In this document: positions 34,943 to 45,333 of the stretch, piece by piece
How positions within the stretch are numbered: the first letter of the stretch is position 1
Layout of the letters: every line of letters starts with the position of its first letter
Assembly (NCBI GenBank): GCA_028455995.1
Contig: JABELC010000002.1
Location: 2,976,001 to 3,040,000 of the forward strand
Origin: Scleromitrula shiraiana
Taxonomy: Eukaryota > Ascomycota > Leotiomycetes > Helotiales > Sclerotiniaceae
DNA: 64,000 bases
Direction of reading: 5' to 3'
Made by a program: the position numbers and the translations under genes
Notes under the pieces: generated by a model
The model's input: only the letters and a program-made list of their open reading frames with translations
Databases searched by the model: none
What the model was told of the DNA's origin: nothing

Positions 34943-36035
34943 TTAAACGCTCATCTTCATCCCAATCGCTCCATGCGGTTTATATCCTCTAACAACAAAT
35001 TCGTCATTCGTCCACCCATCAATAACACCCTCTCCCCTATCACTCCGGAGAATCTCCAACTCGGGAAATACCCTCGGTTCCCGCTCCAGCTGCGTCTTCA
35101 GCGCCTCCACATGATCTACATAAACATGCGCATCCCCCATCGTATGCGTAAACGTGCCGGCCTCCAGATCACACGCGTGCGCTAACATGTGCGTTAAGAG
35201 CGCATAGCTGGCTATGTTAAACGGAACGCCCAGTCCCATGTCGCAGGATCGTTGATACAGTTGACAGTGTAATTTCCCCTTTCCCTTTCCCTTCTCCTCG
35301 CCGTCCACCTTCTTGGGAAACGAAACGTAAAATTGCGCAAACATATGGCAAGGTGGTAATGCCATTAATTTCAAATCCGCCACGTTCCACGCACTTAGTA
35401 TGATACGTCGATCCCAGGGATTGTTCTTCAATTTCCAGATCACCTCCGCCAACTGATCGACTCCCTTCCCTGTATAATCCGTCTCGGCATCGATATATTC
35501 CGCGCCAAAATGTCGCCATTGGAATCCATACACGGGACCCAGATCCCCCTCGGCTCGATGCGAAAGTCCAATGGAATCAAGATACGCGCGAGATCCATTG
35601 CCGTCCCAGATCTTTATGCCGGCGGTAGAGAGCGGCAGGGAGGATGTGGAGCCAGATATGAACCAGAGGAGCTCGGTTAGGACGGCGCGGAGGAAGACGC
35701 GTTTGGTTGTTAGGAGGGGGAGGAGGGGGACGCCGGTGGGGGAGGTGAGGGTGAATTTTAGGGGGCGGGGTGCGAATAGTGAGATGGTTCCTGTGCCGGT
35801 TCTGGGGGTTGAGAGATGGTGTTAATATGGGATTGTTGAGTGAGGTAGAGGGAAAGATTATTAATTACCTATCTGGACGATGTTCACCCGTCTCCATGAT
35901 CTCCTTGATTAAATCGAGGTATTGATATTCTTCATGTCTTGAAGTCGCCGAGGTTTCACTTGTGTTTGATTCGAGGGGTTTGGTAGATGGGATTTCGGTG
36001 GGTATAGCCCCGCTTTCTTCGAGTGATGGCGACAT
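34943..36035 (-). CDS. TMP1: thymidylate synthase
   Basis: Two minus-strand exons, 35869-36035 and 34943-35801, give 341 residues. After a Ser/Glu-rich N-terminus of about 35 residues, HEEYQYLDLIKEIMETGEHR leads into the dUMP phosphate loop DRTGTGTISLF, whose Arg codon is split by the intron. Further signatures are GPVYGFQWRHFGAEY, the catalytic Cys (about C207) in ALPPCHMFAQFYV, and QRSCDMGLGVPFNIASYALL with the dUMP-binding Arg, Ser and Asn. The enzyme methylates dUMP to dTMP using methylene-tetrahydrofolate. A Lys/Gly-rich insertion (DGEEKGKGKGK) lengthens the loop between the catalytic strand and LHCQLYQRS; it should be surface-exposed. It is essential for DNA synthesis. Confidence 0.97.
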
Positions 36036-36702
36036 TGTGTTCTATGGTACAATGGATTGCTTTTGTGTGTTTGTGACTGTGGTATATTATAGTAGGAAAA
36101 AAAAAGAATTATCTTCGATGCCAGGTTAGAAAATAGAAAGAAGACGCGTTGGGGAATTCTAGCGTGTCTTAACCGCGTAAAGTTATAGTGGCGGCCGCTA
36201 GCATGATGCCTATAAACTGCAGAATCGAGACGTTTCGCCACGCACACCACTACGTGCGTAGTAATATCTTAGTACGCAAACCTACTCGAACATTTTTCTC
36301 TAAAAGACTAATTATCGATTATTGATACGGTGCAGTAGTTTCTCCGTATTGATCCCTTCATCGATGGAAATACATGAGATAGTTGATTCTTTTCTTAACA
36401 TTGAAATGTAAATACGGCCGTACGTGCGCTTCTAACGTTGGCTTAGTAGCCACCCATTCTCTGCGCAATGCTCGCTGGCGAGAAACAAGCTGATAGTGGG
36501 GAAGAAGATGGATTACCTACGGCCGTACAATTGTCCGGAGGATGTATAGCGAGGGGATGTTATTTTCTGATTTCTATGTACTATAAAGTATTCATATTGC
36601 ATGTCTAAAATTCAAATATCAATCAAGTTCATTTGCTCTACAAAATTACATCTCCTTTTTGCAATATCATTCGCATATATTCATATACACATATACACCA
36701 TA
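36036..36702. other. divergent promoter of thymidylate synthase and the SDR
   Basis: About 670 bases between two divergent starts. Near the SDR start is CTATAAAGTA at about 36581-36590. An ACGGCCGTAC palindrome occurs at 36414-36424 and a similar CTACGGCCGTAC at 36517-36528. No gene was seen. Confidence 0.45.
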
Positions 36703-37437
36703 ATGTCTAAATCAGTTTTAATCACAGGTTGTAGCCAAGGCTGTATAGGAGATGCTCTTGCACAATCCTTTCATCATAAAGGCCTTCGAGTCTTTGCAAC
36801 AGCACGAGATATTTCGAAGATCGAGCATCTTAAACAACTCGGTCTCGAGATTCTTCCTCTCGATGTCACGGATGAGAAGTCTATCAAAGCTACTGTCGAA
36901 ATTGTCAATTCAAAAACTGGAGGATATCTGGATTCCTTAGTAAACAATGCCGGTACTGGTAAGTCTCAATTCTATATAAAACATCAATATAAACATACTG
37001 ACGAGTGGAAAGAATATGCAAGGCCACTCCTAGACACCGATCTCTCAACCGCCCAAAAAGCCTTCAACCTCAACGTCTTCGCCGTAGTAGAAATGGCCAG
37101 AGCATTCTCTCCACTCCTCATAGCCTCCAAAGGAACCATAATAAACATCGGTTCCAACGCCGGCATCAGCCCAAACCTATGGCAAGGCTACTACAACGCA
37201 AGTAAAGCAGCAACCAATATGCTCACTGACGTTCTCCGAGCCGAGCTCTCTCCCTTTCACGTCAAAGTTATTCTTGTCATAGCGGGCTCGGTGAAAACGA
37301 AATTCTTCGATAGTCAGTTGGGAGTTACGCTTCCGAAAAACTCTCTATATGCTCCTGCGAGAGATATTATCGAAGATACGATGCATGGGAATTTGTTTCT
37401 GCCTATGTATGCGGAGAGGGAGAGTTTTGCGGATTAA
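36703..37437 (+). CDS. AYR1-like short-chain dehydrogenase with truncated C-terminus
   Basis: Exons 36703-36958 and 37013-37437 give 226 residues. The ATG opens into the NADP-binding motif VLITGCSQGCIG. NNAGT is restored to the family spacing NNAG-x2-Y-x2-PLLD by removing a 54-nt intron with GTAAGT, a TACTGAC branch site and AAAG. The catalytic YxxxK is in YYNASKAA, with the Ser in IINIGSNAG. Related enzymes reduce 1-acyl-dihydroxyacetone phosphate or similar ketones with NADPH. Family members run about 270-290 residues; this frame stops after ERESFAD. The next codons continue the family-like tail (FVKNALGKNPQTHQ) up to a second stop at 37507-37509. It is therefore probably a pseudogene or a shortened allele. 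Confidence 0.75.
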   Translation: MSKSVLITGCSQGCIGDALAQSFHHKGLRVFATARDISKIEHLKQLGLEILPLDVTDEKSIKATVEIVNSKTGGYLDSLVNNAGTGKSQFYIKHQYKHTDEWKEYARPLLDTDLSTAQKAFNLNVFAVVEMARAFSPLLIASKGTIINIGSNAGISPNLWQGYYNASKAATNMLTDVLRAELSPFHVKVILVIAGSVKTKFFDSQLGVTLPKNSLYAPARDIIEDTMHGNLFLPMYAERESFAD

Positions 37438-37590
37438 TTTGTGAAGAATGCTCTTGGGAAGAATCCGCAAACACATCAATTGGCTGGGGGAAATGCTTGG
37501 ACAGTATAGTTTATAGCAACGTTCTTCTGGCATGGCGTTTGGGTGAGTTTAACTTGTTTTTATGATGTGGTAGAAATTGTACGAATCTAA
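37438..37590 (+). pseudogene. disrupted C-terminal tail of the AYR1-like SDR
   Basis: In the same frame as the SDR, past TAA at 37435-37437, codons read FVKNALGKNPQTHQ and GGNAWTV, then TAG at 37507-37509, then FIATFFWHGVWV up to TAA at 37588. The lengths and hydrophobic end match what the family normally has after the dehydrogenase core. The TAG could come from TGG (Trp) by one G-to-A change. Confidence 0.6.
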
Positions 37591-38324
37591 CTATTAATGT
37601 AATTCAATCTATACGGGACTGTGTAGATTTGATGAAATTAAAAAGAAGATATGGGATGCGAAGAAGATGGAGTAATGGAATGGGTACAAAATATTGCATG
37701 TTTTTCGTAAAAGCAAGTTATCTCGGCTGGTTGCTAATCAAAATCCTTATATCCTCTCATCTGTTACAATGGCATGTTCTTATACTGTATACTGTATAGA
37801 GCTCTGCTTGACAAGATGACTCTCACAAGCTTTTTTGATCATTTGGTCTAGGAGAAAATGAGGTTTACAACGAGTCATGGATGAAGAGGTAGGTGATATA
37901 CAAGAATCATAGTTCAGACCTAGGTTATCATATTCTAGTCTTTATGTGGGAAGAAGGGACTTTCTGGGTGATGATCCACTCGAACATTTGACGATGGTTG
38001 GCAGAAAGTCGCAATTTTCACCTTGTGTATACCACTAGTAACATAACCTAGGTGTAGAAAAGCCAAATGGGCCTAAATCAAAAAATATGTGGATTTGACA
38101 AATACATTTTTCATTCAGATCTACTATGGTTTAGATTAGTTAGAAAAGTAGATAAAATCGAGTTCGAACAGTAGTGTCTAAGGAAGCAATCCTCCAATCG
38201 TTCTTACCCTTCCAACACGATCATCCTACACGCCCTTCTGTCTTCGCCGAAAACTCCCAACAATCATCATTAAGAACCCACACTCTAATTAAGCTTTGGT
38301 ATTAGAAGTAAATGAAATGAAACA
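37591..38324. other. intergenic region
   Basis: No gene was seen. It contains the 3' flank of the SDR and the 3' flank of the minus-strand acetyltransferase. Confidence 0.45.
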
Positions 38325-39206
38325 TTAGATCGCTGAACCATTAGCACCATCAAGCTTCCTAATCAATTTTGCAGGAACCCCACCAACAAGACAATCTAAA
38401 CCAATGAAGCAGAGTAAGCAACGAACTCTAACCGTTTAGATAGAGCAAAGAAGCAGGATTAAGGTGCCCCGAAAGATAGAATTACTTACTTTCAGGAACA
38501 TCCTTAGCGACGACCGCACCCGCCGCAACAGTTGAACCATTCCCAACCGTAACCCCCGCAACGATAACCACTCTCCCACCAATCCAACAATCATCACCAA
38601 TAGTAATAGGTCTGGCATGAGATCCCATCTCACTCTTGGCTCTCGCTGTTGCATCAATATCATGAGTATCCGTGCAAATGCAAACACCAGGACCAATGAG
38701 AACGCGCGAACCAATCTGAACGGGAGCACTATCAAAGACAGAAACGCTGAGCCGTTTAGTAAAAAAATTACTTTGCAAAGGGGAGAAGGTTGACGCACTC
38801 CCTGTTGATGTAGACGTTCTCGCCAACGAAAGTATTGCAGCCCCAGGTACAAAAGAACGGAGCTTCAATATTGGTTCCGTTACCAACTTTACCAAGAAAA
38901 TCCATGGCTATAGCCATTCGTCGGCTTTTGAGAGATTCCAATGTATCGTCGTCTTTAATGGAGCCATCATTGAATTTAAGAAGTTTCCGCCGAACGTTTA
39001 GCTTAAATATTGGCATGCAGTCCGTGTCGCATGCTCTGAAACTGGTCATCTCAAAGTTTAGTAGTTTTGTTCTATGGTGGAAAAAATGGAGTAGGCACAC
39101 ACTTCATTCCAGAAATCATTTTTTTAAACTCTTCGCACATTGGCGCCTCAATCCCTGCGGTTTTGATTAATTCGATCATGTCTTGATTTACTTCTGCCGA
39201 TGCCAT
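38325..39206 (-). CDS. hexapeptide-repeat acetyltransferase, maltose/galactoside O-acetyltransferase type
   Basis: Four minus-strand exons, 39103-39206, 38799-39041, 38490-38746 and 38325-38395, give 224 residues. The N-terminal maltose-acetyltransferase helix reads CEEFKKMISGMN and continues PIFKLNVRRKLLKFND. The left-handed beta-helix shows VGNGTNIEAPFFCTWG, then FVGENVYINRDVSVFDS where an intron is removed, then IGSRVLIGPGVCICTDTHDID. TIGDDCWIGGRVVIVAGVTV and GAVVAKDVPENCLVGGVPAK follow. The His in THDID is the catalytic base. These trimers move acetyl from acetyl-CoA to a sugar or similar hydroxyl. Length is close to the family norm of about 200-220. The true substrate in fungi is unclear. 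Confidence 0.88.
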
Positions 39207-39744
39207 GATTTTGTTGCCCTTTTGAAGCTAAGTAGAAAAACAAAAGACATTTCAATTTTTTCAAGGACGCTGCAAAGTACCATAGTGAATCACATCCATT
39301 TAAATCATTCCAGAATAGTAGGAAGTGAATAAGAAAGTTATCAAGCCGCAGGATGTGCTCATTGGAATATTTGGTTTTCAATAAATACCAGAATATGAAG
39401 CGAGTCAATTGTAGAGTGAGAAGTGTTAGAGGGCTGCCCAAGATTAGAAGTAAGGTGGTGCCACTTGGCGCAGTATCCGAGCCGATCCTATTTCCGAAAT
39501 CAAAAAAGTTGATGCATTAGGACTTCCTATAATTGAACCTTTGCCTCGTCCTACCTCCTTTAAGACAGAAATGTGACTGGGTGTGACCGACCCTAAGTAT
39601 GACGAGCCCAGAAAAGAAAGAATCTTCGTGAATGGTAATGGAGGGTGGTATTTCAATGACCCAAATGTCAATGTGTGAGCCGAGTTTTTCCTAGACGCCA
39701 TGCTCCTAATGCGCTGTGTATCCCTAATTAAAAAGAACTATTCG
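39207..39744. other. intergenic region
   Basis: No gene firmly seen. Minus-strand frames at 39148-39441 and 39444-39701 are open, but have no motif or neighbouring support. It holds the promoter of the acetyltransferase. Confidence 0.4.
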
Positions 39745-40771
39745 TTACAATTCCTTTTCCTTCTTTGCCTTTTGCCGGCGGTTTTCTAACATATCCTCTC
39801 GTCCAGTGATGGGTGCATTACCGACCGCGGACTTACCACCGAAAGCTTTGTATCCTTGGTGGAACGCAAATTCAACAGCTTCTTCCACTGGCTTATCAAA
39901 CAAGAACGGTAAGGCGGGTACAGCCGCTAAGCCAAGTCCAATGGGACCCCAAGTCCTAATTCTGACATTTTTGACGTTTTTCATATACTTTCCCGAGTAC
40001 CGAACAATAGAATGAATGGTGAAAGCAGGTAAACCTGTGTAGCATTAATATAAAACCCTCGAGTAAAACCAGAGAATTGAGATTGGGTGAGCACTAGACA
40101 AGGAAAAGAATGCACTTACCCATAGAAGCAATGCCTTGAAATAGGGCTCGCTGTGCCATTACTGTTCTGTAATCTTCAAGTGGTGTGACATGACGAGGCG
40201 TGAGTGACAGCCCCGCATCATTGGTTGCCAATTTCAGATCCGTCTTCGCATCGTTGTATCGATCGTGCATTGCTTCTCTTGGAAGCTCCGGGTGAAGTAT
40301 CTCCTGGTTGCTACAATACGCCTTATACCCTTCATGTGCAACATCCCCAATAAGGTAGGCCCAAGAAACACCATAGGCGGCTCGAACCCAATTTGGATGA
40401 GCCACAGGTCGAAAGGATTCCCCAATATCTGAAGTATAAGCTACATATCGTTGTGCAGATAGGAGAGCAGTTCGGATCCGAGTAGCATACGCTGCATATC
40501 GAATATTACTCTCAGTGGACTGAGGGGCACTGCACAAATGTTATTAGTAGGTGAAATTGGTTTGCGGCCTGAGTTAAAAAGTCTAAGAGAGAGATGAACT
40601 GGGGTGATAGTCTTGAAATACATACTGTCCTTCATAAAGCTCATCGTAAAAGTTTTCCTCTCCATCTGATCTGTCTACAATGCTTTGTAGTGAAGTGGGA
40701 AGCTTCTCAGGTTTTGGTAAACCTGTTGGTGGAGGGCCTCGAGAGCTGTCATTATCCTTACCGGCAGCCAT
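39745..40771 (-). CDS. mitochondrial MTP18 (fission process protein 1) homologue
   Basis: Three minus-strand exons, 40626-40771, 40120-40529 and 39745-40034, give 281 residues. Exon joins restore EGHAPQSTESNIRYAAYATR and ASMGLPAFTIHSIVRYSGKY. Typical MTP18 segments are RYVAYTSDIGESFRPVAHP, YGVSWAYLIGDVAHEGYKAY, TVMAQRALFQGIASMGLPAF and GLGLAAVPALPFLFDKPVEE. Hydrophobic stretches fit an inner-membrane protein. In animals MTP18 is a mitochondrial inner-membrane factor needed for fission; fungal members are little studied. The N-terminus is hydrophilic and acidic rather than a classic presequence. Neighbours do not bear on function. Confidence 0.92.
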
Positions 40772-41261
40772 GTCGTTTGAAGTTTGTAAGTTTTAGAACT
40801 TTATGGTTTGTTGGTGCGATGATCTTTTAGTAGTTTTTAAGAGGAAAATAGTTCTGTTGAGATAGTTTGGTTTAAATAGCTTGGCTAGTTGAGAAAGCTT
40901 TCTTTTCTTTTTTTTTCTTTTTCCGTCTTGTTAACAAACCGAACTCATGAAATCAATTGTAACCTCGGACGGGAGAATTCGGTTCCCTAGGTATTCTCGT
41001 CTGGTCTGGGGAAAATGACGATTAGTGGGGATGTCGCATTTGGTAAGTAATAAATTTTCATTATTCTCACACCGTTTCTTTTTAAATATACTCTTCCGAT
41101 ATTCCGTTGTCGCTTGCGCTTATAATCAATCGCCTAGTCCATAATTTTATAGCTACAGTAGTCGTATTATTGAAGCTGTTGACACCCATTACGAAACACT
41201 ATTCAATCTCCGAAACAATACTCACGTATTTCTCGACTTACTCAATTCCTCAATCCTCAAA
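40772..41261. other. divergent promoter of two mitochondrial-protein genes
   Basis: About 490 bases separate the starts of the MTP18 homologue and ATP synthase subunit K, both for mitochondrial inner-membrane proteins. A T-rich run sits near 40900-40925. No gene was seen. Confidence 0.45.
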
Positions 41262-41710
41262 ATGACTGTCTACTACAATATCGCAGGTCGCCAAGTTGGC
41301 TCTCACTACGTATGTGATTCTCTACAATGTCCTCGGAATAAAATATTCGAGTTTTCCTTCGCCCAATTCAACACCTTTTGGATTTGCTAGAACCCACGAA
41401 CTTATACTAATCAAAATTCGGATTTCTAGCTCGCAATGGCAGTCTTAGGTTCATTGGCTGGAGTTGTCACTTTGTCAACTCGGGGTGGATCATCTGCCGC
41501 AAAGGCCGACCAAGGACCACCACTCAACGCCAAGAGCCCCGACGAGGAGAAGTTCATCAAGTAGGTTTACCCTGCGAATTAGCACACATGCAAATACTTC
41601 CACCAATTCGCGAACATATTCTGACATCTGCCAGGGATTTCATGGCAAGCATGGAGGGTGACAAGAAGGGAAACAACGTAGACTCGACCAAGAAAGATGC
41701 TGGAAGATAA
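41262..41710 (+). CDS. ATP19: mitochondrial F1Fo ATP synthase subunit K
   Basis: Three exons, 41262-41309, 41430-41560 and 41635-41710, give 84 residues. The start MTVYYNIAGRQVGSHYLAMA, with intron 1 between HY and LAMA, is the conserved N-terminus of subunit K. One membrane segment, LAMAVLGSLAGVVTLS, follows. Then SPDEEKFIKDFMASM is joined by intron 2, and the tail is Lys/Asp-rich. The protein sits in the Fo part in the inner membrane and helps dimer formation in yeast. The frame is too fragmented to be seen as one open frame. Confidence 0.9.
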
Positions 41711-42408
41711 AGAGCTGGTTGATGTGATGGTGACGGATTGAGGGGTCGGATTGTTTCATCAATTGATTTGGCAGGTTGATGTGTAGATATAGATTGCAGT
41801 CATAAATGCATCAATGCTGGAGATATCTATGTCAAAACTCGAAATGAAATGCTCTTCTTCTCGACATTTTAGATCTGGATGCATTAAAGTTGCGACAGAA
41901 TAGATTCATCAAATCTAAAGATGTGATACGCGAAGACCCGGGTAAGGAGAAAGTTTAGTTTATATTGGATATGTGTGATAGGACACCAAGGTCTATATGG
42001 AAACATTCAATGAAACCCCAGCCATGGAGACGAAAAATGAACCCTTATTGCAATGCAGCCATAGTGATATAATCGAGATGTATCACGTATAAATTTGAGA
42101 TATAGTTCCTCTGGTAGAGAGACACTAATATGACCAACAAGAAGATATATTTGGACTCAATTGCCGTCAATTGCCGATCATTATATCACCTGCAGTGGGG
42201 TATTTCAACCTACAACATATTACCTTCATAACAAACGTGCTTCGAACAATATCAAATGTAGAGCACTATTAACTGAAAACCCCGAGTCGCATACATCGGC
42301 TAGTACCAATAGAAAGTTCTTAGCCACTACTAGCTCATTTAAAGTTTCCTGCATATAACAATTCTTCCACAAAAACCAATCTCAAAGAGCATCTAATCAA
42401 TAATAGCC
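41711..42408. other. intergenic region
   Basis: About 700 bases without a supported gene. The frame at 42161-42358 has no features. Confidence 0.45.
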
Positions 42409-43642
42409 ATGGCAGCCGTCACCAACTCAAATGTCTCAAGCACTGCTACAAAGATACAGGTTCTTACTACTTGACTGTTTTACACTCCTCGCTAACACAT
42501 AACAGGTTGTTAATCGGCTGGAAACAAGCAGCCGAGCCGCAGCTAATGAAGCGGCTATAACATCAGCTCCATCCGACCAAGTTAGCCTCCTTCAATACCA
42601 TACCACATTCGCTTCACTAATTGGCGAATCTCCATCTCATTCTCTTCTATTTTCTACCGCCGGTGCAACTAACAATCCCTTCTTTCACGAGGCATGCGTA
42701 TTCATTCCTGATCACGATGAACTCTATGTCACATCCAATCTACTCCAAGCCAGCAGCTCTTCGAACCTGCCAACAATTCTAATCTCCAGATTCAAATTCC
42801 AACGTTCTGAGGATGGCAATATCAAATCCGCCGATTGGGTCAAAATGCGTCCTCCACCCGGAATTGATATGCCAAACGGTGGTGTGAACTACCTTGATGG
42901 CATCTTATTTTGTGCACAGGGTTCTCATGTTGTTGGGACTGGTGGTATTTACTATATGCCACGAACTGCGCCACCAAAACCAATGGTGACTAACTTTCAT
43001 GGACGGGATTTCAATTCTGTGAATGATGTGGTAGTGGCTAAGGATGGGAGCATTTGGTTTACCGATCCTTGTTATGGATATGAGCAAGAATTTCGTCAGA
43101 AGCCTAAACTGCCATGCCAGGTGTATAGATTCGACCCAGTGACTGGAGACACGAGAGTCGTGGCGGATGGATTTGGAAGACCCAATGGAATTGCTTTTTC
43201 GCCGGATGAGAAAATAGTGTATATCACAGATACCGATCAAATTCACGGAGATGGAATCAAAAATCTCAGAAAGCACGTCAGCCCTCAATCTCATCGTCCG
43301 AGCCAGTAACTAACTAAGTCCAGTCCCGCAACAATCTACGCATATGATGTTCACATATCATCAGATGCGCCTTTTCTCATCAACAGAAGAGTCTTCGCAT
43401 ATGCGGCAGATGGCTTCCCAGATGGCATTAAATGTGATATCTATGGCAACGTTTATTCTGGCTGTGGTGATGGTGTAGAGGTATGGAATCCTGCCGGGAG
43501 TTTGATCGGCAGGATTTTGGTCCCTGGTGGAGTAGCAAATTTCTGTTTTGGAAAAGATGGCGAAATCTTCGTCTGTGCGGAACAGAAGCTTTGGAGATTG
43601 CAACTGGCTAAGACGACAAAGGGCGCACTGCTTGGTATTTAA
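42409..43642 (+). CDS. SMP-30/gluconolactonase-type lactonase
   Basis: Exons 42409-42459, 42506-43276 and about 43319-43642 give about 381 residues. The six-bladed propeller features are clear: FFHEACVFIPDHDELYVTSN near the start, GGVNYLDGILFCAQG, FNSVNDVVVAKDGSIWFTDP with the metal-binding Asn and Asp, GFGRPNGIAFSPDEKIVYIT, and DGFPDGIKCDIYGNVYSGCG. Such calcium- or zinc-dependent enzymes open sugar or other lactones. No signal peptide is present. Intron 1 has an unusual GTTCTT donor but a good GCTAAC branch site. Intron 2 is uncertain: the best canonical choice is 42 nt (GTCAGC to CTAAG); a GC-AG intron ending at TCCAG would give LRNPATIYAYD, nearer the family pattern. Confidence 0.85.
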
Positions 43643-45025
43643 GAGTAGAGATTCAGCGTTTGCAAGTTTGGAAGAGGGTGATGATTGAGCTTCATGAATC
43701 ATATTTAAACAGATATCCAACCTAGAAATGACCCAGAAGTTTTGGGAAATTTAATATCTCAGAATATACCAATGGAGTTTTGGTTACCAATTACATGATT
43801 CAGAGCTGAGCAATTGACAGTTTACTATAACCCCTGCGAGCATAAATATATATTTTTCTTTCCCATTTCCCATTTCTCAAGAATTTTGTCTTTGGGGAGA
43901 GTCTTACCCTACCAGTATGAAACAATACAATACAGCAACAAAAGTCCACAGGCCTGTATAAACACAATTAAATTACAACCAGATTGCATTCAACTTTCCA
44001 GCACTATGTTTTCTACATATTACCAAAACCTCCAAACTAAATTCTTCCCTCTACACCAACACTGGCTGGGAGCACCTCTACGCTATCTACACCAAATGAT
44101 CAAGTAAATCCAAAGACCCAAAATTCAGACACCCAGCATATGAACCAAACGCATAGCAAGGAACCCATCTCATACGAGTCGAATCCAGAGATCGGAAAAT
44201 CCTCAATCTTGTGGAAATGCTACGATGCAACAGATGCATCAGTATTTATTTCCATTCCTTCAATATGGCTAAGCCACAGGGAGATATGATAGTTTTGTTT
44301 GTTTGTAGTGTGGTAGATGGAATGATATGAGTATTTTGCGCTGTGGGTGTGGAGGGGAGAGACCTCGGGGGCGGGCTGGTTATTTGTCTGGGTTTTGGGG
44401 TTGGGCTAGGGGGTGTGATGAGGATATGATTCGATGTGGTTGAGAAATGGACGAGGTGGTAGCTAGAATTTGAGAGATGATGATCAAATTAGGATCTCCA
44501 ATTGCATGGCAGATGTAGGGACAAGCTAACGTTTTTGTTTGATGAGATATGGTTATACTTGGTTAATTCCTGATTTTTGAGCAACTTATTTATCTGACAT
44601 AGGATTATGTAGATAGATGAACCCAATAGTCATAAATAAACGTCTGATGTTCCAATATTCACATCAACCGAGCCACGTTATAAGTGGTGAACAGTCACCT
44701 TGATTCTGGACGGTGAATCGTAAAAATGAAGCAATATGAACACTCACAGCCCCCAAAATGAGTGAACGAGATATGTATTCATGTTGTGAATCATGATAAT
44801 GGAATATCATGAACACTCAGAGCCCACAACATGTGTGAATCGAATTTTTGCGCGGAGAATAAAATCATTTGTATGAGTGTATACTATCTAGTGGGTATGA
44901 GATCAGGAGCAGAAATAGACGTCCTGGACCCCTCTTACTTTTTAAAAGTGCAAGTTATCAAATCGTCGTTTAAGTTCTCAACACAATACCACTTACACTA
45001 CTAAAAAGACCTCTCCGTCGTCAAC
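43643..45025. other. intergenic region with a two-copy repeat
   Basis: About 1.4 kb with no supported gene. The imperfect direct repeat at 44713-44838 is listed separately. The frame at 43814-44107 has no motif. Confidence 0.45.
44713..44838. repeat. imperfect direct repeat, two copies about 73 bp apart
   Basis: Copy one (44713 on) and copy two (44786 on) share GTGAATC, a TAATG/AAATG block, AATAT(C)ATGAACACTCA, AGCCC and CAA(A/C)ATG-GTGAA in the same order and spacing. It may be a small tandem duplication or the trace of a mobile element. Confidence 0.6.
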
Positions 45026-45333
45026 ATGGAATCTACAAACCCCTCTACCATAAATCAGCAGTCAACTACGAGCAACACTCAGCTCATTTGCAGTGAAAAA
45101 TGGTATTATTCAGGAGATGGATCACCCAATAGCTCAGAAAAGGGCGAACATGTAAGTAGCTATTTCCATTCTACCGTTGCATGATCTTCGAACTAAATAA
45201 ATGATTATAGTGTGCACAATTGAACAAACTTACAGCTGCTTGCTTCATCTGCGGGAAGCAAATATCCAAGTTACCCGACCTGATCAAGGAGGAGAAACCT
45301 GTGGAGAACCTTATCACGAATGTTTCGAAGTAA
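45026..45333 (+). CDS. divergent member of the small Cys-rich family (paralogue 4), uncertain
   Basis: Exons 45026-45151 and 45211-45333 give 82 residues. The intron (GTAAGT to ATTATAG) is in phase 0, as in the other members, and exon 2 begins with Cys as in the next gene. Exon 1 ends EKWYYSGDGSPNSSEKGEH, with the Trp kept but W-x-C-C replaced by W-Y-Y-S. Exon 2 has CAQLNKLTAACFICGK, so C-x9-C-x2-C-G survives, but the later H-x-R-C-x2-C is absent. A different frame over 45201-45392 also looks protein-like (GEPYHECFEVIAGVYNNWFS), so the 3' structure may be wrong or the gene frame-shifted. Confidence 0.42.

Noticed and set aside
39444..39701. 85-codon minus-strand frame just downstream of the MTP18 homologue
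   Set aside because: Open and Met-initiated but without recognisable features; could be an orphan gene, but evidence is insufficient.
43814..44107. 97-codon plus-strand frame beginning like subunit K (TVYYN)
   Set aside because: The similarity is five residues only, the first codon is not ATG and the rest has no match to ATP synthase subunit K or any motif.
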